From JADKIH01 sp031367345 (GTDB lineage Bacteria > Bacteroidota > Bacteroidia > AKYH767-A > 2013-40CM-41-45), in the NCBI GenBank assembly GCA_031367345.1, contig JANLPR010000118.1, forward strand, positions 62,001-126,000: a stretch of DNA of 64,000 nucleotides, written 5' to 3'. Each line of letters opens with the position of its first letter. The stretch's first letter is position 1. The position numbers were made by a program, and so were the translations under genes. Below the pieces are notes generated by a model, which saw nothing but the letters and a program-made list of their open reading frames with translations, was not told the DNA's origin and searched no databases. Positions 42,454 through 52,191 of this stretch are shown here, piece after piece.

Positions 42454-45123
42454 ATGAAAAAAATCATAAAATGGGGAGGAATAACGCTTCTCGCAATTTT
42501 AATTTTATTAATCACTTTGCCTTTTTTATTCAAAGATAAAATTGTCGCCAAAGTAAAAGAAGAAACCAACAAATCAATTAATGCCAAAGTAGATTTTGGT
42601 GAATTTGATCTGTCTCTAATTCGAAATTTTCCCAACTTTTCTTTACGCGTAAACAATTTATCTGTGATCAATATAGAACCGTTTGAAGGTGATACATTGG
42701 TTTATGCAAAGCAGTTGGATCTTACAATCGATATTATGTCCGTAATAAAAGGCGGAACCATAGGAATAAAAAAAGTCAGTATCAATTCCCCTGTAATGTA
42801 TTTTTTAGTCAATGAAAAAGGTAAATCAAATTGGGACATTGCAAAACCATCAGCAAAACAAGCAACAAACAATGAACCTTCGACTTTTAAAGCATCACTT
42901 AAGGAATATTCAATAAGCAATGGTTTGATCGTATACAACGATAAGACAATGCCTTTTTTCTTAAAGTTGGATAATGTAAATCATACTGGGAGTGGAGATT
43001 TTACACAAGATCTTTTTTTGCTAAAGACAAAAACGTTGGTTGAACATGGAGATATGACTTATGGAGGACTGCAATATATTTCGCAAGCAAAAGCTGAGAT
43101 AGATGCAGAAATAGAAATAAATTTAAAAACGATGCGCTTTACCTTCAAGGATAATAAAATAAAGCTCAATGAACTTTTTCTAAATTTTTCCGGATGGGTA
43201 ATGATGCCGGATACCAATATCGATATGGATTTAAAATATTCTGCTACAAAATCAGAATTTAAAAATTTCATTTCTATGGTACCTGCAGTTTTCACCCCTC
43301 AATTTAAAGATCTAAAATCATCCGGAACCATGAGTTTAGACGGTTCCATTAAAGGCCGATACAATTCTAAATCAATGCCGGGCTTTGGATTAAAATTAAA
43401 AGTTGACAAGGGTATGTTTCAATATCCATCATTGCCAACAGCTATAAATAATGTAAACATTGATTTAAATATTTCAAACCCTGATGGAATTCCTGATCAT
43501 ACCATAATTGACCTCTCCAAACTTCATGTAGAAATAAACAATGATCCATTTGATGCAAAATTGTATTTAGCTACACCTGTTTCTGATCCGGCAATAGATG
43601 CTTTCATGAAAGGTAAAATTGATCTTGATAAAATTCAAAAATTAGTTCCACTAGAAAAAGGTACCGAACTGCAAGGAATTGTAACAGCAGATCTTAATGC
43701 AAAAGGCAAGCTATCTTCAATCAAGCAAAAGAAGTATGAGCAATTCAATGCTTCCGGAAATCTCACTATTACAGGATTGAAATACAATGCTCCGAATTCT
43801 AAATCTAAAGTTGACGTTTCACTTATGAAACTTGGCTTTAATCCTTCAAAAGTTTCATTAGATGCCTTCAATTCGAAAATTGGAAAAAGTGATTTTTCTG
43901 CGACAGGAAGTTTGGAAAATTTTATTGCTTATGCTTTAAAAAACGAAACCTTAGTTGGAACTCTAAATTTCAATTCGAATTTAATCGATTTGAATGAATT
44001 TATGTCCGGGGAGCAGACTGCTTCCGGAAATGTAGATACTACTTCAATGAAAGTATTGCAAATTCCAACTAATATTAATTTTTTATTGAGTGCTGACATA
44101 AAAAAACTAATTTATCAAAATTTAAGTATTGATCAAGTTAGTGGGAAATTAGAAGTAAAGGATCAAGCAATTTCAATGAAAGATATTTTTATGCGAATGA
44201 TGGATGGAACAATAAAAATGTCAGGAAAATATTCTGCCATTAATATCAACAAACCAGAATTTGATATGAGTCTTGCGATATCTGATTTCGATATTTCAAA
44301 AACTGCCAAAAATTTTATTTCAGTAGAGAAGTTAGCTCCAATTACAAAAAATTGCTCCGGTAGTTTTTCAACTACGATGACAGTACGAGGCGATCTTGAT
44401 CAGAAAATGGCACCGGTAATGAATACACTTGCCGGTTCAGGAAAACTATCTACATCTACTGTTGTAGTTGATAATTTCCCAGCCTTCGTAAAAATAGCCG
44501 ATGTTTTAAAATTATCATCTTGGAAGAGCTTAAATGTTCCACCAATAAACCCTAGTTTCAAGTTCGTAAATGGAAGGGTATTTGTAGATCCGTTCGATGT
44601 TACAATCAATGGAATCAAATCATCGATTGGTGGTTCTAATGGTTTTGACGAGACCATCGACTATGTGATGGCAACGCAAATACCAAGATCAGCAATCGGA
44701 GGAGGCGCGAATAATCTTATTTCCGGACTGCTCTCAAGTGCAAATTCGAAGGGCGCAAATGTGAGTATTGGAGATATAATTCCAATAAATTTGACGATAA
44801 AAGGTACAGTGAATTCTCCTAAAATTGGAACAGACTTGGGCAAGATTGGATCCAATGTTATGAACGATCTGAAATCTAAAGCAGAAGAAGAATTCAACAA
44901 AAAGAAAGCAGAAGCAGAATCAAAAATTAAAGATGCAACAGATAAGATAAAAAGCGACGCTGAAGCAAAATTTAATTCTGAAAAAGAAAAAGCAACTGCA
45001 GAAGCTGAAAGAATTAAAAGGGAGAATGAAGCAAAAGCAAAAGCTTATACTGACAGTCTTAAGCGAGAGGCGGAAAGAAAAGCCAAAGACCAATTAAAAA
45101 ATTTAAATCCCTTTAAGAAATAA
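42454..45123 (+). CDS. AsmA-family envelope protein with charged coiled-coil tail
   Basis: The 889-residue protein starts with an N-terminal membrane anchor (WGGITLLAILILLITLPFLF) and then a long beta-rich AsmA-like part: INAKVDFGEFDLSLIRNFPN near the start is the AsmA N-domain signature, followed by repeats such as KISGNLTITGLKYN-like strands and a C-terminal AsmA domain with LAGSGKLSTSTVVVDNFPAF. AsmA/TamB-like proteins form bridge-like grooves for phospholipid or outer-membrane protein transport. The last ~80 residues are unusual: about 820-880 are almost only Lys, Glu, Ala and Asp in an amphipathic helix (KKKAEAESKIKDATDK and similar), ending LKNLNPFKK. That tail looks like a coiled coil and is not part of the AsmA core. 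Confidence 0.88.
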   Translation: MKKIIKWGGITLLAILILLITLPFLFKDKIVAKVKEETNKSINAKVDFGEFDLSLIRNFPNFSLRVNNLSVINIEPFEGDTLVYAKQLDLTIDIMSVIKGGTIGIKKVSINSPVMYFLVNEKGKSNWDIAKPSAKQATNNEPSTFKASLKEYSISNGLIVYNDKTMPFFLKLDNVNHTGSGDFTQDLFLLKTKTLVEHGDMTYGGLQYISQAKAEIDAEIEINLKTMRFTFKDNKIKLNELFLNFSGWVMMPDTNIDMDLKYSATKSEFKNFISMVPAVFTPQFKDLKSSGTMSLDGSIKGRYNSKSMPGFGLKLKVDKGMFQYPSLPTAINNVNIDLNISNPDGIPDHTIIDLSKLHVEINNDPFDAKLYLATPVSDPAIDAFMKGKIDLDKIQKLVPLEKGTELQGIVTADLNAKGKLSSIKQKKYEQFNASGNLTITGLKYNAPNSKSKVDVSLMKLGFNPSKVSLDAFNSKIGKSDFSATGSLENFIAYALKNETLVGTLNFNSNLIDLNEFMSGEQTASGNVDTTSMKVLQIPTNINFLLSADIKKLIYQNLSIDQVSGKLEVKDQAISMKDIFMRMMDGTIKMSGKYSAININKPEFDMSLAISDFDISKTAKNFISVEKLAPITKNCSGSFSTTMTVRGDLDQKMAPVMNTLAGSGKLSTSTVVVDNFPAFVKIADVLKLSSWKSLNVPPINPSFKFVNGRVFVDPFDVTINGIKSSIGGSNGFDETIDYVMATQIPRSAIGGGANNLISGLLSSANSKGANVSIGDIIPINLTIKGTVNSPKIGTDLGKIGSNVMNDLKSKAEEEFNKKKAEAESKIKDATDKIKSDAEAKFNSEKEKATAEAERIKRENEAKAKAYTDSLKREAERKAKDQLKNLNPFKK

Positions 45124-45149
45124 ATAAAAGCACTTATCCATTCCTATTT

Positions 45150-47063
45150 GTGAATAGACTAATCATTCTTCTCCTAATATTTATTTCGCATTTTGTTAAT
45201 GGCCAGAATATGCCATGTTCAAAAAGTGATAACAAAAAAGCAATCAAGTTTTTTGATGAGTCCAAATCCCTTTTTCAATCAAGAAAATATGAAGATGCAA
45301 ATAAGTCGATTCAAAAAGCAATTGATGAAGATCCTGAATTCGGAGACGCCTACTTTTTACAAGGAAATATTGCTCTAAAGAGAAAGGATGATAAAACCAT
45401 GGAGCAAAGTTTCAAGAAAGCAATTGAAATTTGCCCTGAAGCTGATCCTGAAATTTATTTTCAATTAGGATGGTTTTATTTCGACTTAAAAAAGTGGGTA
45501 GAAGCAGAACCAGTATTAAAGAAGTTTTTGGAATTTGATCGCATCAACGAAGAACATGGAAAAAAAGCTGAATCAATGTTGCTGCGATCCAGTCTTTACG
45601 CACATCCTGTACCTTTCAAACCTGTTTTAGTAAAAGACATTTCGTCTCCGGATCCGGAATATCTGCCATATATAAGTCCTGATAACGAGTTAGCCTTTTT
45701 TACTCGACGTTTTGAATTGAAAGATAAAAATATGCTTACAGCTCAAAGCGTAGAAAAATTTATGATTGCTCACCTACAAAGTTCCGGGATCTATGATAGA
45801 GGAAATCCAATGGAAGAACCTTTTAATAAATCAGCCAATAACAATGAAGGCGGTGCAACTATAACCATCGACAATAAACATCTTTTTTTCACAGTTAATA
45901 CCAAAGGAAATTTTGACATATGTTCGTCCGATTTTATTGATGGAAAATGGACGGAAATAAAAAATCTGGGGCCAAATGTAAATGACGCAAAGCAATGGGA
46001 CAGCCAACCATCTATTTCTTCCGATGGAAAGGTATTGTATTTTGCTTCCGCAAGAGATTCATTGAGTGGAATTGATATTTATAAATCTCAAAAGGAAGAA
46101 AATGGTAATTGGAGCAAGGCTGTTAAGTTAGCATCAAAAATAAATACAAATGGAAACGATAAGTCGCCCTTTATTCATAGTGATAGCCGTACACTTTATT
46201 TTTCATCTGATAGTCTTCCCGGATTAGGTGGTTACGACATTTACAAAAGTCAGATGGATGAAAAAGGAAACTGGTCTAAGCCTATAAACTTAGGTTATCC
46301 AATCAATACTGAAGCAGATGAAGTCGGTTTTTTTGTTAGTACAGATGGAAAGAATGGATATTTCTCAAGTAACAAATTGAATAATGGAGTGGGCGGATTC
46401 GACATTTACACTTTTGAGTTATACCCTGAAGCAAGACCTGACCAAGTATATTTTCAAAAAGGAGATTTGAATGGTTTGAAAAATGAAGAGCATGTACAAG
46501 CAACGATAGAAGTAAAAGATGCACTAACAAAAAAAGTAACAAAGGTAGATGTAGATTCCATTACAGGAGAATATTCACTTATTGTAAACTTTAAAAATGA
46601 TTTACTCATTAGTATAAAAAAAGAAGGCTATGCGTTTGAATCCAATTATGTTTCTTCAAAAGACACAACCAATCTTGGTGTACAGAAAGTTGATATCGAA
46701 TTAAAAAAATTGGAGGTAGGAGCTCAATATACTATAAATGATATTCTCTTCGGGACAAATAGTATTGAACTTAATGATACAATTAAAACAGTGCTAGACG
46801 AATTTGCGCTCTACCTCAATCAAAATGAAAAACTTCATGTAGCTTTAAATGGGCATACAGATAATATTGGAAACCCAAATGACAATTTAATTCTTTCGGA
46901 AAACAGAGCCAAAGCCGTTTTAGAATATTTGGCTTCAAGAGGAATAAATAAATCTCGTTTAACTTATAAAGGATTTGGAGAAACTAAACCAATTGCATCC
47001 AATTCAAGTGAGGAAGGTAGAGCCAAAAACAGGAGAACGGTTTTCCTTGTAACAAGTAAATAA
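45150..47063 (+). CDS. PorE-like protein: TPR, beta-propeller, regulatory domain and OmpA domain
   Basis: The start is a GTG at 45150. The 637-residue protein has a signal peptide (LIILLLIFISHFVNGQ), TPR repeats (about 30-130, with KYEDANKSIQKAIDEDPEF and SFKKAIEICPEADPE), WD40-like PD40 propeller blades (about 165-430, with QPSISSDGKVLYFASAR and KSPFIHSDSRTLYFSSD), a carboxypeptidase-regulatory-like domain (about 450-505), and an OmpA C-terminal peptidoglycan-binding domain (about 525-637, with LNGHTDNIGNPNDN and LSENRAKAVLEYL). This order matches PorE, which anchors the type IX secretion machinery to peptidoglycan in Porphyromonas. Other OmpA-type proteins share parts of it, so the T9SS role is likely but not proved. 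The window also encodes two proteins with T9SS sorting domains. Confidence 0.85.
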   Translation: MNRLIILLLIFISHFVNGQNMPCSKSDNKKAIKFFDESKSLFQSRKYEDANKSIQKAIDEDPEFGDAYFLQGNIALKRKDDKTMEQSFKKAIEICPEADPEIYFQLGWFYFDLKKWVEAEPVLKKFLEFDRINEEHGKKAESMLLRSSLYAHPVPFKPVLVKDISSPDPEYLPYISPDNELAFFTRRFELKDKNMLTAQSVEKFMIAHLQSSGIYDRGNPMEEPFNKSANNNEGGATITIDNKHLFFTVNTKGNFDICSSDFIDGKWTEIKNLGPNVNDAKQWDSQPSISSDGKVLYFASARDSLSGIDIYKSQKEENGNWSKAVKLASKINTNGNDKSPFIHSDSRTLYFSSDSLPGLGGYDIYKSQMDEKGNWSKPINLGYPINTEADEVGFFVSTDGKNGYFSSNKLNNGVGGFDIYTFELYPEARPDQVYFQKGDLNGLKNEEHVQATIEVKDALTKKVTKVDVDSITGEYSLIVNFKNDLLISIKKEGYAFESNYVSSKDTTNLGVQKVDIELKKLEVGAQYTINDILFGTNSIELNDTIKTVLDEFALYLNQNEKLHVALNGHTDNIGNPNDNLILSENRAKAVLEYLASRGINKSRLTYKGFGETKPIASNSSEEGRAKNRRTVFLVTSK

Positions 47064-47171
47064 TGGTATCGTCATTTTTATTTGGATATTTTTATGGATT
47101 TATAACTATGAGATCCTCTACTAAAAATAATGGTCTAATAATTGCCAATAAATTCTTCTAACCCTCAATCT

Positions 47172-48770
47172 ATGAAAAAGTCAATCCTTCTTTTATTTGT
47201 TTTACTATCTGGAAGTCTCATTGCAGAAAATGTAAAAACAATCGGCACATCAGAAATTAATGGAGTAAAAATATTTTTATCAGGAGCGCAAGTCGTCAGA
47301 ACAGCTAAAGTTTTTCTAGACAAAGGTGAAAATGAAATTTCAATTGAAGGACTTTCTTCCCAAATAGATCCCCAATCAATATTAGTAAGTGGTAATGGTG
47401 ATGCAATGATAAAAGGCGTCAATTTTTCAATTGATTACCTCAAAGACAAGAAAAAATCACCTGAGCTCATTAGACTGCAAGACTCACTAAAAGTTCTCCA
47501 ACTTCAACTTGACAATATAGTGATGAGTGAAACTGTTTATACAGAAGAGATAGCTTTGTTGAATGCAAATAAAAATACAGGAGGGGCAAATACGGGAGTG
47601 AATGCGGAGAATTTGAAAAAGGTCGCCGATTTTTTCAGACAGAGATCCATCGAAATAAGATTGAAATTGATTGATTTTAAAAACGACAAAGTAAAATTGA
47701 CAGAGAAAATAGCCAAGGTGAATGATCAATTAAATGAATGGAATGGAAAATTAAATCAACCTTCAGGAACGATTACAATTACCATGAATGCTGACCTAAA
47801 ATCAAGTGCACAACTTAATTTTAGTTACTTTGTTTCATCGGCATCATGGACTCCATTTTATGAATTGCATGGTAAAAATGTAAAATCGAATATTGAATTA
47901 ATTTATAAGGCGGCAGTTAGACAACAATCAGGTGAAAATTGGGATGATGTGCACTTAACACTTTCATCAGGCAATCCGCAAATGAATAACACAAAACCAA
48001 TATTGAATCCATGGTTTCTTGATTTTTATCAAAGAAGGATGATGCAATCACAAGCAATGGAGAAAAGTAGTTCAGCACCAATGATGATGGATGCATATTC
48101 CGTTGAAGGAGCTGTGTCTAAAGACGATTTAAAAAGTGTTGAAGTAATTCAAAGTGAAAATGCAGTAACCAATGAATTCGAAATTCAACAAAATTATACT
48201 GTGAAGTCAGGAAGTAAAGATGTTACCGTTTCGATAGACAAACATACACTTCCTGCACAATTTAACTACTATGTAGCTCCAAGACTTGATAAGACTGCTT
48301 ATCTTATAGCTTCAATAAATGGATGGGAACAATTAAGTTTATTGCCTGGAGAGGCAAATATTTATTTTGAAAATACATTTGTTGGTAAATCATTTATTGA
48401 TCCTTCATCAACCGATGACACACTGAAACTTTCGATGGGTAGAGATCAAAGAATTGTTGTTAAACGTGAAAAGATACAAGACCTTAGCAGCGTTAAATTT
48501 TTGGGAAGCAATGTCTCTAAAAAATTTACTTATGACATCACAATCAAAAATTCTCGGTCAGAATTAGTATCAATATTAATTGAAGATCAAATTCCAATTA
48601 CTAAAAATGAATCCATAAAAATTTCAACAGATGAAATTTCAAAGGGTGATATGAATACAGAAACCGGATTAATTAAGTGGAATGTAGACTTAAAACCGGG
48701 AGAAAGTAAAACTATTCGTTTGAGTTATACTGTGAAATATCCAAAAGGCCAATTGATTAATGGGTTATAG
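47172..48770 (+). CDS. DUF4139-domain exported protein (mucoidy-inhibitor MuiA-like)
   Basis: Starting at ATG 47172 the protein is 532 residues with a signal peptide (KSILLLFVLLSGSLIAE). The first domain (about 25-115) is the DUF4140-type N-domain, with VKIFLSGAQVVRTAKVFLDK. It is followed by a coiled coil (about 105-200) and by DUF4139 (about 200-530), with SYFVSSASWTPFYELHG, QQSGENWDDVHLTLSSGNP and VSILIEDQIPITKNESIKI. These proteins occur in many bacteria and are poorly understood; MuiA affects mucoid growth in Myxococcus. Nothing here fixes a function beyond envelope location. An intrinsic terminator follows. Confidence 0.88.
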   Translation: MKKSILLLFVLLSGSLIAENVKTIGTSEINGVKIFLSGAQVVRTAKVFLDKGENEISIEGLSSQIDPQSILVSGNGDAMIKGVNFSIDYLKDKKKSPELIRLQDSLKVLQLQLDNIVMSETVYTEEIALLNANKNTGGANTGVNAENLKKVADFFRQRSIEIRLKLIDFKNDKVKLTEKIAKVNDQLNEWNGKLNQPSGTITITMNADLKSSAQLNFSYFVSSASWTPFYELHGKNVKSNIELIYKAAVRQQSGENWDDVHLTLSSGNPQMNNTKPILNPWFLDFYQRRMMQSQAMEKSSSAPMMMDAYSVEGAVSKDDLKSVEVIQSENAVTNEFEIQQNYTVKSGSKDVTVSIDKHTLPAQFNYYVAPRLDKTAYLIASINGWEQLSLLPGEANIYFENTFVGKSFIDPSSTDDTLKLSMGRDQRIVVKREKIQDLSSVKFLGSNVSKKFTYDITIKNSRSELVSILIEDQIPITKNESIKISTDEISKGDMNTETGLIKWNVDLKPGESKTIRLSYTVKYPKGQLINGL

Positions 48771-48789
48771 TTAAATGCTCTAATTGTTG

Positions 48790-48825
48790 AAAAGGTAGAA
48801 GAACAAGTGTTTTTCTACCTTTTTT
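48790..48825 (+). terminator. Intrinsic terminator after the DUF4139 gene
   Basis: Arms AAAAGGTAGAA (48790-48800) and TTCTACCTTTT (48813-48823) flank a 12-base loop and run into T-rich sequence, 19 bases after the stop. Confidence 0.75.
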
Positions 48826-48910
48826 AATGTTTAAATAATAATTGCATTTCAGATTTAACTTGTCTATTCAGGCAATTTTAGCTTTTTTTGTATGACGTAA
48901 ATTATATCCT

Positions 48911-50584
48911 TTGATTGATCCACGATACCGTAATTACGGCCTTTCTTTATTAATAGCACTTTTCAGTTTCGGAACTTCAAGTTTACTTGCCCAATGTTCT
49001 GCAATTATCAATACTTATCCTTACCGTGAAAGTTTTGAGACTGGCACTGCAAATTGGGTATCGCTTGGTACTAACAATGATTGGGCTTGGGGCAGTCCCT
49101 CAAAACCAACTATTAATGCTGCAGGAGATGGCACAAAATGTTGGATAGCCGGCGGACTTACAGCTTCCTTCTATAATTATGGGGAAAAATCATGGGTTCA
49201 GAGCCCGTGTTTTGACATGACAACCATAGATAAACCGTTTATCTCCTTCTTACTATTTTGGGACACAGAATATATTTATGATGGAGTAAATATTCAATAT
49301 TCAGTTAATGGTGGTGCAAGTTGGACCACTATTGGGTCTTCGTCAGAATCTGCAACTTGCAATGCGGACAATTGGTATAATACTTCGAGCATCACAAACC
49401 TTAACGGACTTGTAAATCAAACTTCCGGATGGTCAGGAACAACGCAAGCAAGTAGTGGGTCGTGTAGAGGTGGGCATGGAATAGGTAGATGGGTGAGAGC
49501 TTCCCATTGTGTTCCAGGTGCCGCAAATCAACCGCAAGTAATTTTTCGCTTTACATTAGGAAGCGGAACAACATGTAACGATTATGACGGATTTGCATTT
49601 GATGATTTCATAGTTAGTACTGCACCAACAACCAACTTTAGTATTGATTATACTTGTCAAGGGAACTCTTCACTCCAATTCAATATTATTAATGGAAATT
49701 GTTTAGATACTTATTCATGGAATTTTGGTGATGCAAATTCAAGTAATAATTCGAGCACACAGCAATCCGATACTCACCAATTCTCTACTGCGGGTACTTA
49801 CAATATTACATTAAGTGCCAATGGCATTTGCAGTAAAGACACAATGGTCTCGAGGCAAATAAATATAATGACAGCAGCTATCAGCACAACCGATGTTTCA
49901 TGTGTCGGAGATTCAGATGGTACTGCAAGTGTTACTATTACCGGCGGAACTGCACTGACAAGTATTCAATGGAATGTTTTACCGGTAATGTCCACACCCA
50001 TAATTGGTAACCTTTCTGTTGGAAGTTACACTGCAACAGTTTCAGATCCGAACTTATGTGGAGTAACTTTGTCTGCATCAATAGTTGAATCACCGAACTC
50101 AAGACCAACAATTGATATTGGATCTGATACAACACTATGCCCTGGCAGTTTTTTTACAATTAACCCTCCTTCATTTTCTTCATACCTCTGGCAAGATGGA
50201 AGTACAGATTCAAGTTTCACAGTGATTTCTAAAGGACCAATTACTTTATCAATAATAAATTCTAATGGTTGTGTTGCTAGCGATTCCTTTTATGTGAAAG
50301 AAGATTGTTTAGATGACATTTTATTTCCAAATACTTTTACTCCCAACGACGATGGAATAAATGAACTATTCAGTGGTATTGGATCTGTACCATCATCATT
50401 TTTATTGTCAATTTACAACAGATGGGGAGAATTAATTTTTCAAACTGAAAATTATCTTGAAGGCTGGAATGGAACATACAAGGGGCATCATGCAGAAGTT
50501 GGATTATATATTTTTCAATCGGTATATTCAATTTCAAATTCAAACCAAAAGGAGAAAGCAGGAAGTTTGTATCTTATAAAGTAA
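48911..50584 (+). CDS. Secreted protein with jelly-roll domain, PKD and SprB-like repeats, and type B sorting domain
   Basis: The 557-residue protein begins at a TTG (48911); its signal peptide is LSLLIALFSFGTSSLLAQ. Residues about 35-230 resemble a MAM/jelly-roll-like beta domain (PYRESFETGTANWVSLG, WVQSPCFDMTTIDKPFISF), with cysteines. A PKD domain follows (YSWNFGDANSSNNSST, about 268-285), then an SprB-like repeat (TDVSCVGDSDGTASVTITGG), and the type B C-terminal domain from about residue 470: LFPNTFTPNDDGINELF, IYNRWGELIFQ, GWNGTYKGHHAEVGLYIF. It should be exported by the type IX system and act as an adhesin or surface protein. The next gene starts 5 bases later. Confidence 0.9.
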   Translation: MIDPRYRNYGLSLLIALFSFGTSSLLAQCSAIINTYPYRESFETGTANWVSLGTNNDWAWGSPSKPTINAAGDGTKCWIAGGLTASFYNYGEKSWVQSPCFDMTTIDKPFISFLLFWDTEYIYDGVNIQYSVNGGASWTTIGSSSESATCNADNWYNTSSITNLNGLVNQTSGWSGTTQASSGSCRGGHGIGRWVRASHCVPGAANQPQVIFRFTLGSGTTCNDYDGFAFDDFIVSTAPTTNFSIDYTCQGNSSLQFNIINGNCLDTYSWNFGDANSSNNSSTQQSDTHQFSTAGTYNITLSANGICSKDTMVSRQINIMTAAISTTDVSCVGDSDGTASVTITGGTALTSIQWNVLPVMSTPIIGNLSVGSYTATVSDPNLCGVTLSASIVESPNSRPTIDIGSDTTLCPGSFFTINPPSFSSYLWQDGSTDSSFTVISKGPITLSIINSNGCVASDSFYVKEDCLDDILFPNTFTPNDDGINELFSGIGSVPSSFLLSIYNRWGELIFQTENYLEGWNGTYKGHHAEVGLYIFQSVYSISNSNQKEKAGSLYLIK

Positions 50585-50589
50585 GCTGT

Positions 50590-51510
50590 ATGAAAATTAA
50601 ATTAATGATGCTCTTACTTTTAATAAGCATGAAAAATTATGGAAAAGATTCTGACAGTCTACAACTTTTCGAAAATAGTACTGAAGTAAATAAATCGAGA
50701 GTCCATCTGCTCAATTACACTGTAGCCGGCCTGTATCCTTTGAGCATGAGTTGGCTTTATACTCAATGGTATAAAGATTATCCTCAAAGTAGTTTTCACT
50801 TTTTTAATGATAATTCTGAGTGGCTTCAGATGGACAAATTTGGACATACTTGGGATGCTTACAATATTTCTAAACCGTTATTTCAATTATACAATTGGGC
50901 AGGATACGATAATAAAAAAGCCACATTGACTGCTTGTGGAATTTCATTTCTGTTTCAAAGCACAGTTGAAGTCTTCGATGGCTTTTCTTCAGAATGGGGA
51001 TTCAGTACCGGAGATATATTAGGAAATACAACAGGAGTACTACTTTTTGGGGCACAACAATTAGCTTGGCAAGAACAACGAATTAAATTAAAGTATTCAT
51101 TTCATCAAACCAATTATTCATCTTTAAGACCTGACCTTTTAGGATCTAATTTACCTGAAAATATTTTAAAAGATTACAATGGACTAACTTATTGGCTCAG
51201 TGTAAATCCTTCATCATTTATCCGAACTAAAAATAAATTTCCTAAATGGTTAGGAGTTGCATTTGGATTTGGTGCTGATGGCCTATTAGGAGGGATTAAT
51301 AACCCTGAAAAGATAAATGGAAAAGTGCTTCCGGTTTATGAAAGGTATCGACAATATTATCTTTCCTTCGACATTGAACTTTCAAAAATAAAAACAAATT
51401 CTAAATTTTTTAATGGTTTATTTCGTTTAGTAAATATTATTCACATCCCTGCACCAACCGTTGAATTTTCTCCGGGAAGAAAAGCAATTGGACGATTGTT
51501 ATATTTTTAA
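50590..51510 (+). CDS. DUF2279-like envelope protein
   Basis: The 306-residue protein has a short N-terminal hydrophobic segment (IKLMMLLLLISMKNYGK), then a domain matching the DUF2279/YfiM type: SWLYTQWYKDYPQ, MDKFGHTWDAYNISKPLFQL, FLFQSTVEVFDGFSSEWGFS and the polar GDILGNTTGVLLFGAQQL, arranged as short membrane-associated helices with conserved D, H and G residues. The FGH and STGDILGN pieces resemble outer-membrane-associated lipoproteins of unknown role. The second half (about 190-306) is beta-rich. It lies 5 bases after the type B CTD gene and is probably cotranscribed; whether it helps that protein reach the surface is a guess. Confidence 0.75.
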   Translation: MKIKLMMLLLLISMKNYGKDSDSLQLFENSTEVNKSRVHLLNYTVAGLYPLSMSWLYTQWYKDYPQSSFHFFNDNSEWLQMDKFGHTWDAYNISKPLFQLYNWAGYDNKKATLTACGISFLFQSTVEVFDGFSSEWGFSTGDILGNTTGVLLFGAQQLAWQEQRIKLKYSFHQTNYSSLRPDLLGSNLPENILKDYNGLTYWLSVNPSSFIRTKNKFPKWLGVAFGFGADGLLGGINNPEKINGKVLPVYERYRQYYLSFDIELSKIKTNSKFFNGLFRLVNIIHIPAPTVEFSPGRKAIGRLLYF

Positions 51511-51544
51511 GGTCCACTTAGAAATATGAAACGGTAGATGTTAT

Positions 51545-52006
51545 TCACAGAATAAGCTCCATAGTGAAAGTTGTCCTTTTAAATACCGGATGAGTGTATT
51601 CCTCGCTAGTTTGAATAAATCCGAATTTTCGATACAAATGAATAGCTGCTTTTAAAGGAATAGCTGTTTCCAAACTCAGTTTCTCTGCTTTATTCTTAAT
51701 TGCGGTTTCAACGCAGGCCCGCATTAATAACGATCCAACACCTTTGTTTTGTGAATTCTTTTTTACACCCATTTTTATAAGTTCAAAACTAGAGTGATCA
51801 TGCTTTAGTAAAGCACAAGTGCCAAGTACAATACTATCTTCAATAGCAAAGAAGATAAATCCGCCATCCTCAATTATCTTTTCCGGATTTGATAAAATTT
51901 CAATGTCCGATTCTGTGACAAAATAATACTCATTCAACCATTCTTCGTTCAACAAACGAAAATGTTGCCGCAATTCTGATTTAAATTCAATTATTTCAAC
52001 AGCCAT
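51545..52006 (-). CDS. GNAT-family N-acetyltransferase
   Basis: The 153-residue protein follows the GNAT fold: ILSNPEKIIEDGGFIFFAIE with a beta strand before IVLGTCALLKHD, ELIKMGVKKNSQNKGVGSLL containing the acetyl-CoA-binding Q/RxxGxG/A motif (QNKGVG), then SLETAIPLKAAIHLYRKFGF. It transfers an acetyl group from acetyl-CoA to an amine; the substrate is not predictable. It sits alone on the minus strand between convergent/divergent plus-strand genes. Confidence 0.9.
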   Translation of the reverse strand: MAVEIIEFKSELRQHFRLLNEEWLNEYYFVTESDIEILSNPEKIIEDGGFIFFAIEDSIVLGTCALLKHDHSSFELIKMGVKKNSQNKGVGSLLMRACVETAIKNKAEKLSLETAIPLKAAIHLYRKFGFIQTSEEYTHPVFKRTTFTMELIL

Positions 52007-52191
52007 AATAGTAAATTTACGAAAGTAAGTAAGAATAAAAATACATTAATTTACACGAACTCATCCAAACTGAACTTATTTATAATAGAGCTAAGCAATT
52101 TTTGAAGTTAAATGTTACTTTTATTTTTCCAAAGCCTCATCTGCTTTTGAATAAATGAATTAAATTTGTCGAATAAAATATAGCAAGTATT

